Shown here in pieces: positions 44,083 to 52,645 of a stretch of DNA of 64,000 bases; position 1 is the stretch's first letter; each line of letters starts with the position of its first letter. The DNA is from Streptomyces geranii (GTDB lineage Bacteria > Actinomycetota > Actinomycetes > Streptomycetales > Streptomycetaceae): positions 44,218-108,217 of the forward strand of contig NZ_PJME01000032.1 of the NCBI RefSeq assembly GCF_002954775.1, read 5' to 3'. The notes beneath the pieces were generated by a model. That model ran no database searches, was not told the origin of the DNA, and saw only the letters and a list, made by a program, of their open reading frames with translations. The position numbers and the translations under genes were made by a program.

Positions 44083-45924
44083 TCAGACCGCGGCGTGCGG
44101 CGCGGCCGTGCGCAGGGCCGCGCGCAGCAGGTACGGCAGGCGGTACTGGAAGAAGCGCCCGGAGGAGTCGTCGCTGACGAGGTCGACCTCCAGGAGCAGG
44201 AACTCCACCAGTTCCTCCAGGAGTTCCTCGGTGTCGTCGGGGTCCCGGCCCAGCGCGCGGGCCGCGTTCTCCACCGTCAGCACGCTCTCACCCGCCCCGG
44301 CCAGCTTGGCCAGCGCGTCGTGCAGGGACCGGGTGAGGCCCTGGCAGCGCCGGACGACGTGGTGGAAGGGGGTCGGGCGCTGGGGGGCGACGGGCGTCGG
44401 GCGGTATCTGCTCATCCAGTCGACGAGCTGCCGGGCCGACCAGTGCGGACGCAGTCCGAGCAGACCGGCCGCCTCCGTCACGGGTCCGGGCAGCCCGCCG
44501 CACAGGTCGATCATGGTGCGCAGGGACGGGGCGTCGTCCAGGAGCCGGTCGCGCCCCAGGGCCTGGAGGACGAGTTCGCCGGACTGGTCCGGGTGCAGCG
44601 GCGGTACGTCCACGGGCTTCCCGAGCTGGCCGCCGTACAGGCGTCGGTAACCGGCCACCAGCAGACCCGATCCGGAGTTGGCCGGGACCAGATCCGTGAC
44701 CTGGTCGGCGGCGCCGACGTCGTCGACGACCAGCAGCACGCGGCGGGCGGCGAGCCAGGCCTGCAGCGATCTGGCCCGCCCCGGTCTGGTGGTGGGCAGC
44801 TCGGAGCGCCGGCAGCCGATCGCCTCCAGCAGTTCCCCCAGCACGTCCTCGACGGGCCGTGGTGCGGCCGGGTCGCCGAAGGACACGTACAGCCGTCCGT
44901 CGGGGAAGACGTCGCCCAGGCCGTGGGCGACGGCGACGGCGAGCGCGGTGGTGCCCGCGCCGGGCGGACCGGCGACGGCGACGCACCGGGTGCCGTCCGT
45001 GCCGCCCGGCTCGCCGAGCAGCCGGGTGATCCGGGAGATCTCGGCCGTCCGTCCTCTGAGCGGCACGTCCGGGGGCAGGACCACCAGTGTCTCGCCGGGC
45101 GGGCCCTCCGTACGGCTGCCGATCACCGTGGTCCGCTCCGCGGGCAGGTCGAGCCCGCGGTCGCCGGCCAGCACCTGCTGGTGCAGCCGCTGGAGTTCCG
45201 CGCAGGGCTCCAGGCCCAGCTCCCGGGCGAGCACCCGGCGGATGCGCTGGAAGACCTCCAGGGCGTCCGGGCGCCGGCCCGCCCGGTACAGGGACAGCAT
45301 GAGCTTGGCGTGAAGTCCCTCCCGGGTCGGGTTGTCGGCGGCCAGGCCGGTGAGTTCGCTGATCAGACGGTGGTGGCGGCCGAGGAGCAGATCGGCGTCT
45401 ATCCGCTCCTCCATCACCTCGTAGCGCTGTTCCTCCAGCCGCAGGGCGTCGATCCCCACGATCGGGCCGGGGGCCAGGTCACTGAGAGCGGGCCCCCGCC
45501 ACACGGCGAGGGCCCGATGGAGCAGGTCGGCGGCCTCGGCCACCGCGCCGCGCTCCATGACCTCCCGTCCCCGGGCCGACAGCTCGGTGAACTCCTGTGC
45601 GTCCAGGCAGCCCTGGGGCATGGAGAGCCGGTAGCCGCCGGGGGTGGTCACCAGCGCCTGGGGCGAGTCGGCGCCGCCCGGTGACTGTGTCTCACCGAGT
45701 CCGGGCAGTTTGCGCAGTTGGTAGATGTAGGTCTGCAGGGTGGTGGCGGCACTGCACGGCGGGCGCTCTTCCCACAGCTCCTCGACGAGCTGGTGCAGGG
45801 GAACCGTGGTGTTGGCCCGCAGGGTCAGCAGAGCCAGGACTTGACGTACCTTCGGGGCGGATGGCGTGACGTGGACTCCGTCGTGCACGACTTGCAGCGT
45901 TCCGAGCAATCCGAACTGCAGCAC
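44083..45924 (-). CDS. SARP regulator with AfsR-like STAND domain
   Basis: The 613-residue activator has an N-terminal OmpR-like winged helix (LQFGLLGTLQVV...PKVRQVLALLTLRA), a bacterial transcriptional activation domain (BTAD, ~100-250, ending RELGLEPCAELQRLHQQVL), then an NB-ARC-like ATPase and a short helical tail. In the P-loop the invariant Lys is missing: GPPGAGTT in place of GxxGxGKT. Walker B-like VLLVVDDV is kept. It is the likely pathway-specific activator. GTG 45924 is chosen because GGGAGG sits about 5 bases upstream; ATG 45945 and the frame to 46089 lack a ribosome binding site. Confidence 0.9.
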   Translation of the reverse strand: MLQFGLLGTLQVVHDGVHVTPSAPKVRQVLALLTLRANTTVPLHQLVEELWEERPPCSAATTLQTYIYQLRKLPGLGETQSPGGADSPQALVTTPGGYRLSMPQGCLDAQEFTELSARGREVMERGAVAEAADLLHRALAVWRGPALSDLAPGPIVGIDALRLEEQRYEVMEERIDADLLLGRHHRLISELTGLAADNPTREGLHAKLMLSLYRAGRRPDALEVFQRIRRVLARELGLEPCAELQRLHQQVLAGDRGLDLPAERTTVIGSRTEGPPGETLVVLPPDVPLRGRTAEISRITRLLGEPGGTDGTRCVAVAGPPGAGTTALAVAVAHGLGDVFPDGRLYVSFGDPAAPRPVEDVLGELLEAIGCRRSELPTTRPGRARSLQAWLAARRVLLVVDDVGAADQVTDLVPANSGSGLLVAGYRRLYGGQLGKPVDVPPLHPDQSGELVLQALGRDRLLDDAPSLRTMIDLCGGLPGPVTEAAGLLGLRPHWSARQLVDWMSRYRPTPVAPQRPTPFHHVVRRCQGLTRSLHDALAKLAGAGESVLTVENAARALGRDPDDTEELLEELVEFLLLEVDLVSDDSSGRFFQYRLPYLLRAALRTAAPHAAV

Positions 45925-46149
45925 TGGCCCTCCCGTTATTCGCATCTGACACGGCCTGATGCCCGACGTGAGCGTGCGGTTGATCCCTTGACTCTTGCTT
46001 GAGCAGCGCTCGACAGGTGAGGGCAATCCGAGGTCTGGCTCAAAACCCCCGACACCGAGCACTTCCCCCGGGTACGCTACACAAAGCATTCATGTGCCAG
46101 GAGCATTTAATTGCGAAGAGCTTAGTATGTACCTGACAAGGAGTTCCCG
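45925..46149. promoter_or_regulatory. Divergent SARP/exporter promoter with MarR-like motif
   Basis: The gap drives the SARP gene leftward and the exporter rightward. GCGAAG-N6-GTATGTAC at 46113-46132, about 20 bases before the exporter ATG, resembles GCGAAG-N5-GTATGTGC in the MarR promoter, in a locally AT-rich stretch. AAGGAG sets the exporter start at ATG 46150. Confidence 0.5.
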
Positions 46150-47814
46150 ATGGCACAACCCGGCACGGGCCGCGTGAGCGGAGCGTCCGCCCCTGCTCAA
46201 CCGCTGCCGCCACGCTTCCCTCTCCTGCTCGCCGCCCTGTTGCTGACCAGCGCGATGTCGATGCTCGACCAGTCGATCGTCGCCACCGCGGGACCCAGCC
46301 TCACCGGTGACCTGGGAGCCCTGGACCTCTACAGCTGGACGTTCACGGCGTACATGCTCACGTTCAGCGTGGCCATGCCCGTCTACGGCAAGCTCGGAGA
46401 CCTTTTCGGCCGCCGCACCGTCTACCTCTCCGCCGTACTGATCTTCCTCGTGGGCTCCGCCGCCTGCGGCGCCGCCGGTTCGATGGGCCAGCTCATCGCG
46501 TTCCGGGCGCTCCAGGGGCTGGGCGGCGGCGGGCTCCAGGTGAGCGCGTTCTCCGTGCTGGGCGATCTGATGCCGCCCCGGCAGCGCGCCAAGTACCAGG
46601 GCTGGTTCGCCGGGGTCATGGTGATCGCCAACCTGGCAGGCCCCCTCGCCGGCGGCGTGCTGACCGACCAGCTGGGCTGGCGCTGGATCTTCTACGTCAA
46701 CATCCCGCTCGGGCTCCTCGCACTGGCGGGCCTCGCCACCCTGCTGCCCCGCACCGCCCGCCGTACGGCACGGCCGCGCATCGACTACTCCGGTACGGCA
46801 CTGCTGTGCGCCCTCATCGGATGCCTGGTCCTCGGCACCGACCGCGCCGGCCGGGACGGCTGGGGCGACCCGGGGGTCCTCGCGCTCGGCGCCGGGGCGG
46901 TACTGGTGGCCGTGCTGTGGGTCTGGCGGGAGCGGTCCGCCCCCGAACCGATCGTCCCGCTGGGCCTGTTCGCCGACCGCACCTTCACCATCTGCGTGGC
47001 CGTGGCCTTCGGCGTCAGCTTCGCGTTCTTCGGCTGCGTCAACTTCGTGCCGCTCTTCTACCAGGCCGCGCTGGGCGTCAGCGCCACCGGGACCGGGCTG
47101 CTCTTCCTCCCGGCGATGATCGGCCTGGCGGTGGCCACGGTCGTGGCGGGACAGGTGATCGCGAAGACCGGCCGCTACAAGTGGTTCCCGGTGACCAGCA
47201 CGGCACTGGCGGCCGTCGCCGCCGCCGTCATGTCGCTGACCGCCCAGGACACCGGCGCCACGGCCCTGGCACTGCTGCTGGCCCTCATGGGCATCGGCGT
47301 CGGCCTGTCCTCCCAGGTCACGACACTCGTCGCACAGAGCACCGCACCCCGCGAACACATGGGCGTCAGCACGTCCACGGTGGGCCTGGCACGCAACCTG
47401 GGCACCGCCTTCGGCGCCACGGTCTTCGGCTCGATCCTCAACGCCCGCCTGTCCACAGAGGCAACGGCCCGCCTCCCCGCGGAAACGGCCGACCGAATCA
47501 TCGCGGGAACCTGGGACCCCGCCCACCCGGGCTCCCTCCCCCCGGGCACGACCGAGGCGATCTCGGAGGTCTACGGCAACGCGATGTCGACGGTCTTCCT
47601 CTCGGCGGTACCGGTGCTGTTGGTCGGCCTGGTGCTGTCCTTGCTGCTGAAGGACGCGCGACTGGAGGCACGGGGGCCTGGGGGTCCGGGCGGCCCGGGC
47701 GGGCCTGGCGGCCCGGGTGGTCCCGGTGGTCCGGGTGGTCCCGGTGGTCCGGGTGGTCCGGGTGGTCCAGGCGGCTCCGGTGCCCCGGTCGGGCAGCCTG
47801 GCGCGGGTGGCTGA
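46150..47814 (+). CDS. DHA2-family (EmrB/QacA-type) MFS exporter
   Basis: The 554-residue protein has about 14 predicted helices, the DHA2 start SAMSMLDQSIVATAGPSL, motif A GKLGDLFGRRTV and motif C-like GLAGPLAGGVL region. Such proton antiporters export antibiotics and are the usual self-resistance pumps of aromatic polyketide clusters. The C-terminus carries about ten GGP repeats (encoded at about 47673-47775) after the last helix. AAGGAG precedes the ATG by 6 bases. A MarR-like operator overlaps the promoter. Confidence 0.9.
   Translation: MAQPGTGRVSGASAPAQPLPPRFPLLLAALLLTSAMSMLDQSIVATAGPSLTGDLGALDLYSWTFTAYMLTFSVAMPVYGKLGDLFGRRTVYLSAVLIFLVGSAACGAAGSMGQLIAFRALQGLGGGGLQVSAFSVLGDLMPPRQRAKYQGWFAGVMVIANLAGPLAGGVLTDQLGWRWIFYVNIPLGLLALAGLATLLPRTARRTARPRIDYSGTALLCALIGCLVLGTDRAGRDGWGDPGVLALGAGAVLVAVLWVWRERSAPEPIVPLGLFADRTFTICVAVAFGVSFAFFGCVNFVPLFYQAALGVSATGTGLLFLPAMIGLAVATVVAGQVIAKTGRYKWFPVTSTALAAVAAAVMSLTAQDTGATALALLLALMGIGVGLSSQVTTLVAQSTAPREHMGVSTSTVGLARNLGTAFGATVFGSILNARLSTEATARLPAETADRIIAGTWDPAHPGSLPPGTTEAISEVYGNAMSTVFLSAVPVLLVGLVLSLLLKDARLEARGPGGPGGPGGPGGPGGPGGPGGPGGPGGPGGPGGSGAPVGQPGAGG
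47673..47775 (+). repeat. Gly-Gly-Pro coding repeat in exporter tail
   Basis: About ten 9-bp units of the GGTCCGGGT/GGCCCGGGC type encode GGP triplets at the cytoplasmic C-terminus of the exporter. Copy-number changes would keep frame. Confidence 0.8.
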
Positions 47815-47829
47815 GCGCCCCCCCCCGCG

Positions 47830-48120
47830 TCAGCGGAGGTCCGTGTCCTCCCATACCTCGGCGAGGTCGTGCCACATCGCCCGCTCATGGGGTGGCAGAT
47901 CCGACAGCGGGGTCGGGACCAGGCGCTCCGGATGCCCCGGCGGTGGGACGGTCGGAGGAGTGGCTGGTGGCGCGGTCGGTGGGACGGTCGGCGGGACGAC
48001 GTACGGGGTGAAGCCGTAGCACTCCGGTGGGGTGAGGGCGCCGAAGCACTGGCCCACGGCGACCAGTCCCGCCGCCAGGTCGTGCCACGCCCGCCGCAGC
48101 AAGGTCCTCATCCTGTGCAC
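47830..48120 (-). CDS. DUF6059-like small protein
   Basis: This 96-residue protein begins with a basic amphipathic helix (RMRTLLRRAWHDLAAGLVAVGQCFG) resembling the small DUF6059 proteins often found at the edges of Streptomyces SARP-controlled clusters. A Pro-Thr-rich middle and a hydrophilic C-terminus (MWHDLAEVWEDTDLR) follow. GTG 48120 has GGAGGGAG 6 bases upstream. It converges on the exporter gene with 15 bp between. Function unknown. Confidence 0.6.
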   Translation of the reverse strand: MHRMRTLLRRAWHDLAAGLVAVGQCFGALTPPECYGFTPYVVPPTVPPTAPPATPPTVPPPGHPERLVPTPLSDLPPHERAMWHDLAEVWEDTDLR

Positions 48121-48334
48121 GACGACTCCCTCCGCTCTGATGCCGGGGCCCGAAGCTAGCGCCCCGGCGTCGAAGGCGGCTGGAGCGGACGTCCAGCGGG
48201 GGACGAGCCGCGGACCAGCGGGCTTCGAGGGCGGGCGGGCATGATGTCACCGGGGGTCATGTCCACGGCCTGGCTGACCCCTCACCGGTGGGCCGGGCGC
48301 TGCGTCTCCCCCGTGGCGCAGCGCCCAGCCCGCC

Positions 48335-48516
48335 GCCTCGGTCCCGCGCCTCTCCGTGTCGCCCCACCCCGCGTCGCGCCGCCTCGGTCCCGCGCCTCTC
48401 CGTGTCGCTCCTCCCCGCGCCGCCCCGCCTCGGTCCCGCGCCTCTCCGTGTCGCTCCTCCCCGCGCCGCCCCGCCTCGGCCCCGCGCCCCCCCGCGTCGC
48501 CCCTACGAAGTACCCC
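48335..48516. repeat. 46-bp tandem repeat, about four copies
   Basis: Copies beginning GCCTCGG(T/C)CCCGCGCC start at 48335, 48381, 48427 and 48473, an exact 46-bp period; the second and third units are nearly identical and the fourth more diverged. The array fills most of the 382-bp gap between the DUF6059-like gene and the LAL gene and reaches its last codons. On the plus strand it is pyrimidine-rich with almost no A. It lacks the unique spacers of a CRISPR array. Confidence 0.85.
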
Positions 48517-51499
48517 CCAGAGCCGTCGTCAGTTCGCCCCGCCTCCTGATGCCCAACTTCCGGTAAGCACTGGTGAGATGGGTCTCCACAGTGCGCCGGG
48601 CCACATGCAGCAGTCCCGCGATCTCCGTATTCGTTCGCCCGTCCGCGGCCAACTCCGCGATCCGGCGCTCACTGGCCGTCAGCGCCGTCGCTGTCCGGCG
48701 GGCGCCGCCCTCTCGCAGGGCCTCGTCCGCCGCCGCGCGCAGGCGTACCGCGCCCAGGCGTTCCGCGCGTTCCGCCGCCTCCCGCAGGGACTTGCGGGCC
48801 CGGGCCCGTTCGCCGGCCGCGATCAGCTGGCGGCCCCGGGCGATCAGGGCGGGGACCAGTTCCGTCTCGACGGACGACTCCCGCAGGACCCGTACCGCCT
48901 CGTCGGCGAGGTCCAGGCCACGGCGTCCGCCCGTCGCCGTACCCAACACCCGCAGTGAACGGCCCACCAGGCGCGGGGTGTTCCACACCCGGGCCAGCCG
49001 CAGTTCCTCCTCGGCCAGCGAGAGCGCCTCCCGGGGGTGGCCCAGTGCGAGACGGCACTGGGCGGCGGCTGCCCGCCAGGGGGTGACCACCGGGCTGAGT
49101 ACGTCCCGTGCCGACTGGCGGCGTCCGCACTCCAGGAAGTCCCCTAGCGCGCCGGCCACATCGCCGAGGGTGGCCCGCACCACGCCACGGGCGTACAGGA
49201 AACGGTTCAACTCCCAGGAGTCGTGCGCCTCCCGCAGGTCGAACGCGTCCGCCAGCTGCCACGCCTCGTCCATCCGGCCCGTCTCGACGAGGGCCAGCAG
49301 CACATGCGCCTCGACGTTCGTCGGCCCGCCGCCGCCCGGTCCGCCCTCGCCCTCCGCCTCGGCCCCCGTCCCGGACCTGTTCCCCCTACTACCTGTACCT
49401 GTACCTGTTTCGGTGGCCGGCTCCGGCCATGGCTCCTCCGTGGAGCTGGAACCTGTCGCCCATTCCAGTCCGAATCTGAACCCCGGCCCCGGCCCCGGCC
49501 CCGACCCCGAGCCGTCGGACGGCTCCTCTCCCCGCCACGACTCCGCCTCGCTCAGCAGCTCCGCATAGTCCCCGCGAGCCGCCGCTATGTCCGCGCGTAC
49601 GTTCAGCAGGGCCGCGTGCATCGGGTGCAGCAGGGTCGGGCGCTGGCCCGTCAGGCCCCGGTCGGTCAGGCGTTCCGCCTCGTCCAGGTCGTCCGCCCAC
49701 TGCGCCACCGCCGCCGCCGTGCCCAGCAGGAACGGCTCCGCCATCGGGTCGGCCGGTTCCGCAAGCAGGGCCCGTACGCGCTTCATGGCGCCCTCCGCCG
49801 AGGTCAGGCCCGCGGTCGCCTCGTACCGTACGAGGAGGGCGCGGCCGGCGGGACCCAGTGCGCCGGGGGAGTGCTCGGCGGTCTCGCGCAGCCAGCGGTA
49901 CATCTCCTTGCGGATCGTCTGGTCGTGGTCGCTCAGCAGCGCCGAGGCCGTCTGGACCGTGCGGAGCAGGTCGGGATGGTTCGTCAGCTGGCCGTCCAGG
50001 TCGCGCAGCAGGGTCACCGCCGCGCGGGCCTCGCCGCGTCTGGCCAGCGCCGTGCCCAGGGCAACCGCCGCCTGGACGCGGTACTGCGGCAGACCCGGCA
50101 GCCGCATCGCCTCCGTCAGCCGGGGGATCCCCGCCGACGAACGCACCGACGCGAACTCCAGCGAGCCCAGCTCGGTCAGCACCTCGGCCCGGCGGCCGTC
50201 CGACATCGGCTCGTCCAGCGCCCGGCGCATCAGGACCACCGCGTCCTCGGTGCGTTCGTCGCGGACGGCGCCGCCCGCCGCGTCCAGCAGGGCGTCCGTC
50301 GCCCACACCTCGCCCATCGTGCCCGAGCGCAGCAGCAGCTTGGACACCGTCGCGGTCGGGATGCCGCGCCGCAGCATCGCCTCGGCCGCCGCGCCGTGCG
50401 CCGCCTGCCGGTCGGCCGTGCACCAGCCGGCGAGCACCGCGTCCCGCAGCAGCGGGTGGGCGTAGCGGGGCAGCGCCTCGCCGCCGCAGCGCAGCATGCC
50501 GAGCCGGGGCATGGCGGTCAGCCAGCCCCGTACCCGGGCCGGATCGGCACCCAGGGTCTCCACGGTCTCGGTGAAGAGGTCCACGTCGGCGCCCTCGGGC
50601 AGTTCGTCCAGCGCCGCCAGCACCCGCGCCGCCTCGGTCGTCGCCGCCCCGGCGCACTCCAGCCACCACGACACCGCCGCCGGATACGCCCCCGGGTACA
50701 GCGCCGCGGACGTCTCCGGGAGCGGTGCCGGGGCCGCGTTGGTCGCGCCCAGGTCCTCCAGGAGGGCGCGCAGGAGCAGCGGGTTGCCGGCGCTCGCCCG
50801 TACGTAGTCCGCCACCCACTTGCGCGGCGCGTCACCGATCGTCGAACGCACCAGGTCCGTCGCCGCGTCGAGGCTCAGCGGGGCGAGGGTGTGGGTGCGT
50901 ACGAGGGCGGGGGAGAGGGAGTGGACCAGACCGGCGGACGGCGGGTCCACGTCGTACTGGCTGCGTTCCGTCACCAGCAGCAGTACCGGTAATCGGTCCA
51001 CCCGCCGCGCCGCCTCGATCAGCCAGCCCCGCGACTCCTCGTCCGCCAGGTGTACGTCGTCCACGGCGACCAGCACCGGCCCCTCGGCCGCGTACGCGCG
51101 CAGCAGCCGCCAGAGCCGGGCGGCGGGCGAAGGGGACTCGTCCTCGGCGTCCGGGGGATCGCACAACTCCTGTATGGGGGACAGGAGTTGTTCTACGACG
51201 GGCAGGTCGGCGCCGACCGTGCCGCCCCCGGTGGAGCAGCGGACGCGCAGGACCCGCATGCCGTGTGCCTCGGCGTGCTCGGTGGCGGCCTCCAGGAGCG
51301 CGGTGCGGCCGGTGCCGGTGGCGCCGCGCAGCAGGACCAGGCGGCCCGATCCCGCACGGGCGCGCGCGGCCTCGTCGGCCACCAGCGCCAGGGCCTCCCG
51401 GCGCTCATACAGCGATGCGGACGAGGAGAACGGTGAGGACGACGAGAGCGATGGGGACGACGAGCGTGGTGAGGACGAAGAGAGCGGTGAGGACTGCAT
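48503..51499 (-). CDS. LAL-type LuxR-family regulator of the CIS locus
   Basis: The 998-residue protein has an ATPase module with a Walker A variant GATGTGRT (Arg for Lys, as in some Streptomyces LALs), Walker B VLVAVDDVHLADEE, a long TPR-like helical region and a C-terminal LuxR HTH (LTASERRIAELAADGRTNTEIAGLLHVARRT). A Ser-rich N-terminus and a Gly/Pro/Glu low-complexity insert (about residues 660-730) are unusual. A large LuxR/ATPase gene in this place relative to the CIS ATPase and DUF4255 gene matches, from memory, the S. coelicolor CIS locus. ATG 51499 has AGGAGG upstream. Confidence 0.85.
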   Translation of the reverse strand: MQSSPLSSSSPRSSSPSLSSSSPFSSSASLYERREALALVADEAARARAGSGRLVLLRGATGTGRTALLEAATEHAEAHGMRVLRVRCSTGGGTVGADLPVVEQLLSPIQELCDPPDAEDESPSPAARLWRLLRAYAAEGPVLVAVDDVHLADEESRGWLIEAARRVDRLPVLLLVTERSQYDVDPPSAGLVHSLSPALVRTHTLAPLSLDAATDLVRSTIGDAPRKWVADYVRASAGNPLLLRALLEDLGATNAAPAPLPETSAALYPGAYPAAVSWWLECAGAATTEAARVLAALDELPEGADVDLFTETVETLGADPARVRGWLTAMPRLGMLRCGGEALPRYAHPLLRDAVLAGWCTADRQAAHGAAAEAMLRRGIPTATVSKLLLRSGTMGEVWATDALLDAAGGAVRDERTEDAVVLMRRALDEPMSDGRRAEVLTELGSLEFASVRSSAGIPRLTEAMRLPGLPQYRVQAAVALGTALARRGEARAAVTLLRDLDGQLTNHPDLLRTVQTASALLSDHDQTIRKEMYRWLRETAEHSPGALGPAGRALLVRYEATAGLTSAEGAMKRVRALLAEPADPMAEPFLLGTAAAVAQWADDLDEAERLTDRGLTGQRPTLLHPMHAALLNVRADIAAARGDYAELLSEAESWRGEEPSDGSGSGPGPGPGFRFGLEWATGSSSTEEPWPEPATETGTGTGSRGNRSGTGAEAEGEGGPGGGGPTNVEAHVLLALVETGRMDEAWQLADAFDLREAHDSWELNRFLYARGVVRATLGDVAGALGDFLECGRRQSARDVLSPVVTPWRAAAAQCRLALGHPREALSLAEEELRLARVWNTPRLVGRSLRVLGTATGGRRGLDLADEAVRVLRESSVETELVPALIARGRQLIAAGERARARKSLREAAERAERLGAVRLRAAADEALREGGARRTATALTASERRIAELAADGRTNTEIAGLLHVARRTVETHLTSAYRKLGIRRRGELTTALGGTS

Positions 51500-51636
51500 G
51501 CCTGCCTCCTGTCTTGGGTAGTCGTGTCGCTGGTGGCTACTGGCCGGTGTCGTGGTCGGGCCGGTGGCCGATCTCGTGGTGTGTCTCGTGGTCGTCCACG
51601 ATTGTGCGCGCCCCATGTGCAGCAGAAGTGTTGGCT

Positions 51637-52410
51637 GTGCACGTCTGCCACCGACCGCTCACAGGTGGCGGCATCCGACCATGGGGGCAGTTCTTGCGCA
51701 CCACACTTCGCACCACGGGCCCCGGCACCGGGGCAGGTACACGGGCCGCCGGTACGAGGCCCGCCGGCACCGGTCCCGCCGAACCAGGGCGCCGCGTACC
51801 CGTCGCCGTCCACGCGGCCGACCCGATCTCCCGGGCCGGCGCGGTCAGCCAGCTGCGGCAGCATCCGATCGTCGATCTACGCGAGGAGACCGACACCGGA
51901 CCAGGCATCGTCGCCATGCTGGTCAGCGAGAGCCTCGACGAGGCCACGCTGTCGCGGCTGCGCCGGCTCGTCCGCAGCGAGGGCGCCAAAGCCGTTCTCG
52001 TGGTGGGCATGCTGCGCGAGAACGAACTCCTGGACGTCATCGAGTGCGGCGTCGGAGCCATCGTCTGGCGCCACGAGGCCACCGGGCACCGGCTGGCCCA
52101 GGCCGTGCTCGCCGCTGCCCGCGGGGACGGCGACCTGCCCTCGGACCTGCTCGGCCGGCTCATCAGCCAGGTGGGCACACTGCACCGCTCCGCGGCGGGC
52201 CAGCCCGGTGCCCCCACCTCGGGCCTCGCGCCGCGCGAGGTCGATGTCCTGCGCCTCGTCGCCGAGGGACTCGACACGGGGGAGATCGCCAGCAAGCTGT
52301 CCTACTCCGAGCGCACGGTCAAGAACGTGATGCATGGACTCACCACCCGACTGCATCTGCGCAACCGGGCGCACGCCGTGGCCTATGCCCTCCGCGAAGG
52401 CTACATCTGA
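51637..52410 (+). CDS. LuxR-type response-regulator-like protein
   Basis: The ~257-residue protein has a receiver-like N-terminal half (HPIVDLREETDTGPGIVAMLVSE...KAVLVVGMLRENELLDVIECGVGAIVWRHEAT) that lacks an obvious phosphorylatable Asp, and a C-terminal LuxR HTH (LAPREVDVLRLVAEGLDTGEIASKLSYSERTVKNVMHG). It is divergent from the LAL gene and lies upstream of the CIS structural genes, so it likely controls them. The start is uncertain: GTG 51637 or GTG 51628; both have weak ribosome binding sites. Confidence 0.75.
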   Translation: MHVCHRPLTGGGIRPWGQFLRTTLRTTGPGTGAGTRAAGTRPAGTGPAEPGRRVPVAVHAADPISRAGAVSQLRQHPIVDLREETDTGPGIVAMLVSESLDEATLSRLRRLVRSEGAKAVLVVGMLRENELLDVIECGVGAIVWRHEATGHRLAQAVLAAARGDGDLPSDLLGRLISQVGTLHRSAAGQPGAPTSGLAPREVDVLRLVAEGLDTGEIASKLSYSERTVKNVMHGLTTRLHLRNRAHAVAYALREGYI

Positions 52411-52569
52411 CCGAACGGGCAATCGAACGCGGCGCGCGGGCACCAACTGATGCCCGTCGTCCGTCCCTTGGGTGCCTGCGCGGTCGGGCACCCGGAACGG
52501 CACGATGACCATGAGGCACACATGGGACTCACATGGGACAAGTCGTGAGACGCATGTGACAGGTGCGGT

Positions 52570-52602
52570 ACGCGGGGTCTACGCAGGGTCTACGCGGGGT
52601 CA
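52570..52602. repeat. 11-bp direct repeat x 3 upstream of DUF4255 gene
   Basis: ACGCGGGGTCT, ACGCAGGGTCT and ACGCGGGGTCA follow one another directly, about 45 bp before GTG 52646. Helical-turn spacing of direct repeats before an operon is typical of activator sites, so a LuxR-type site is possible. Confidence 0.55.
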
Positions 52603-52645
52603 CGGCACGCGAGGTACGGCAAAGCGGGGCGGCGGGAGCGCGACA

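Noticed and set aside
48335..48516. Possible CRISPR array
   Set aside because: The units are contiguous 46-bp tandem copies with no unique spacers, no palindromic repeat and no cas genes nearby.
48288..48958. Plus-strand frames of 92-200 codons through the 46-bp repeats
   Set aside because: They consist of Pro/Ser/Arg repeats translated from the tandem array and run antisense into the LAL gene.
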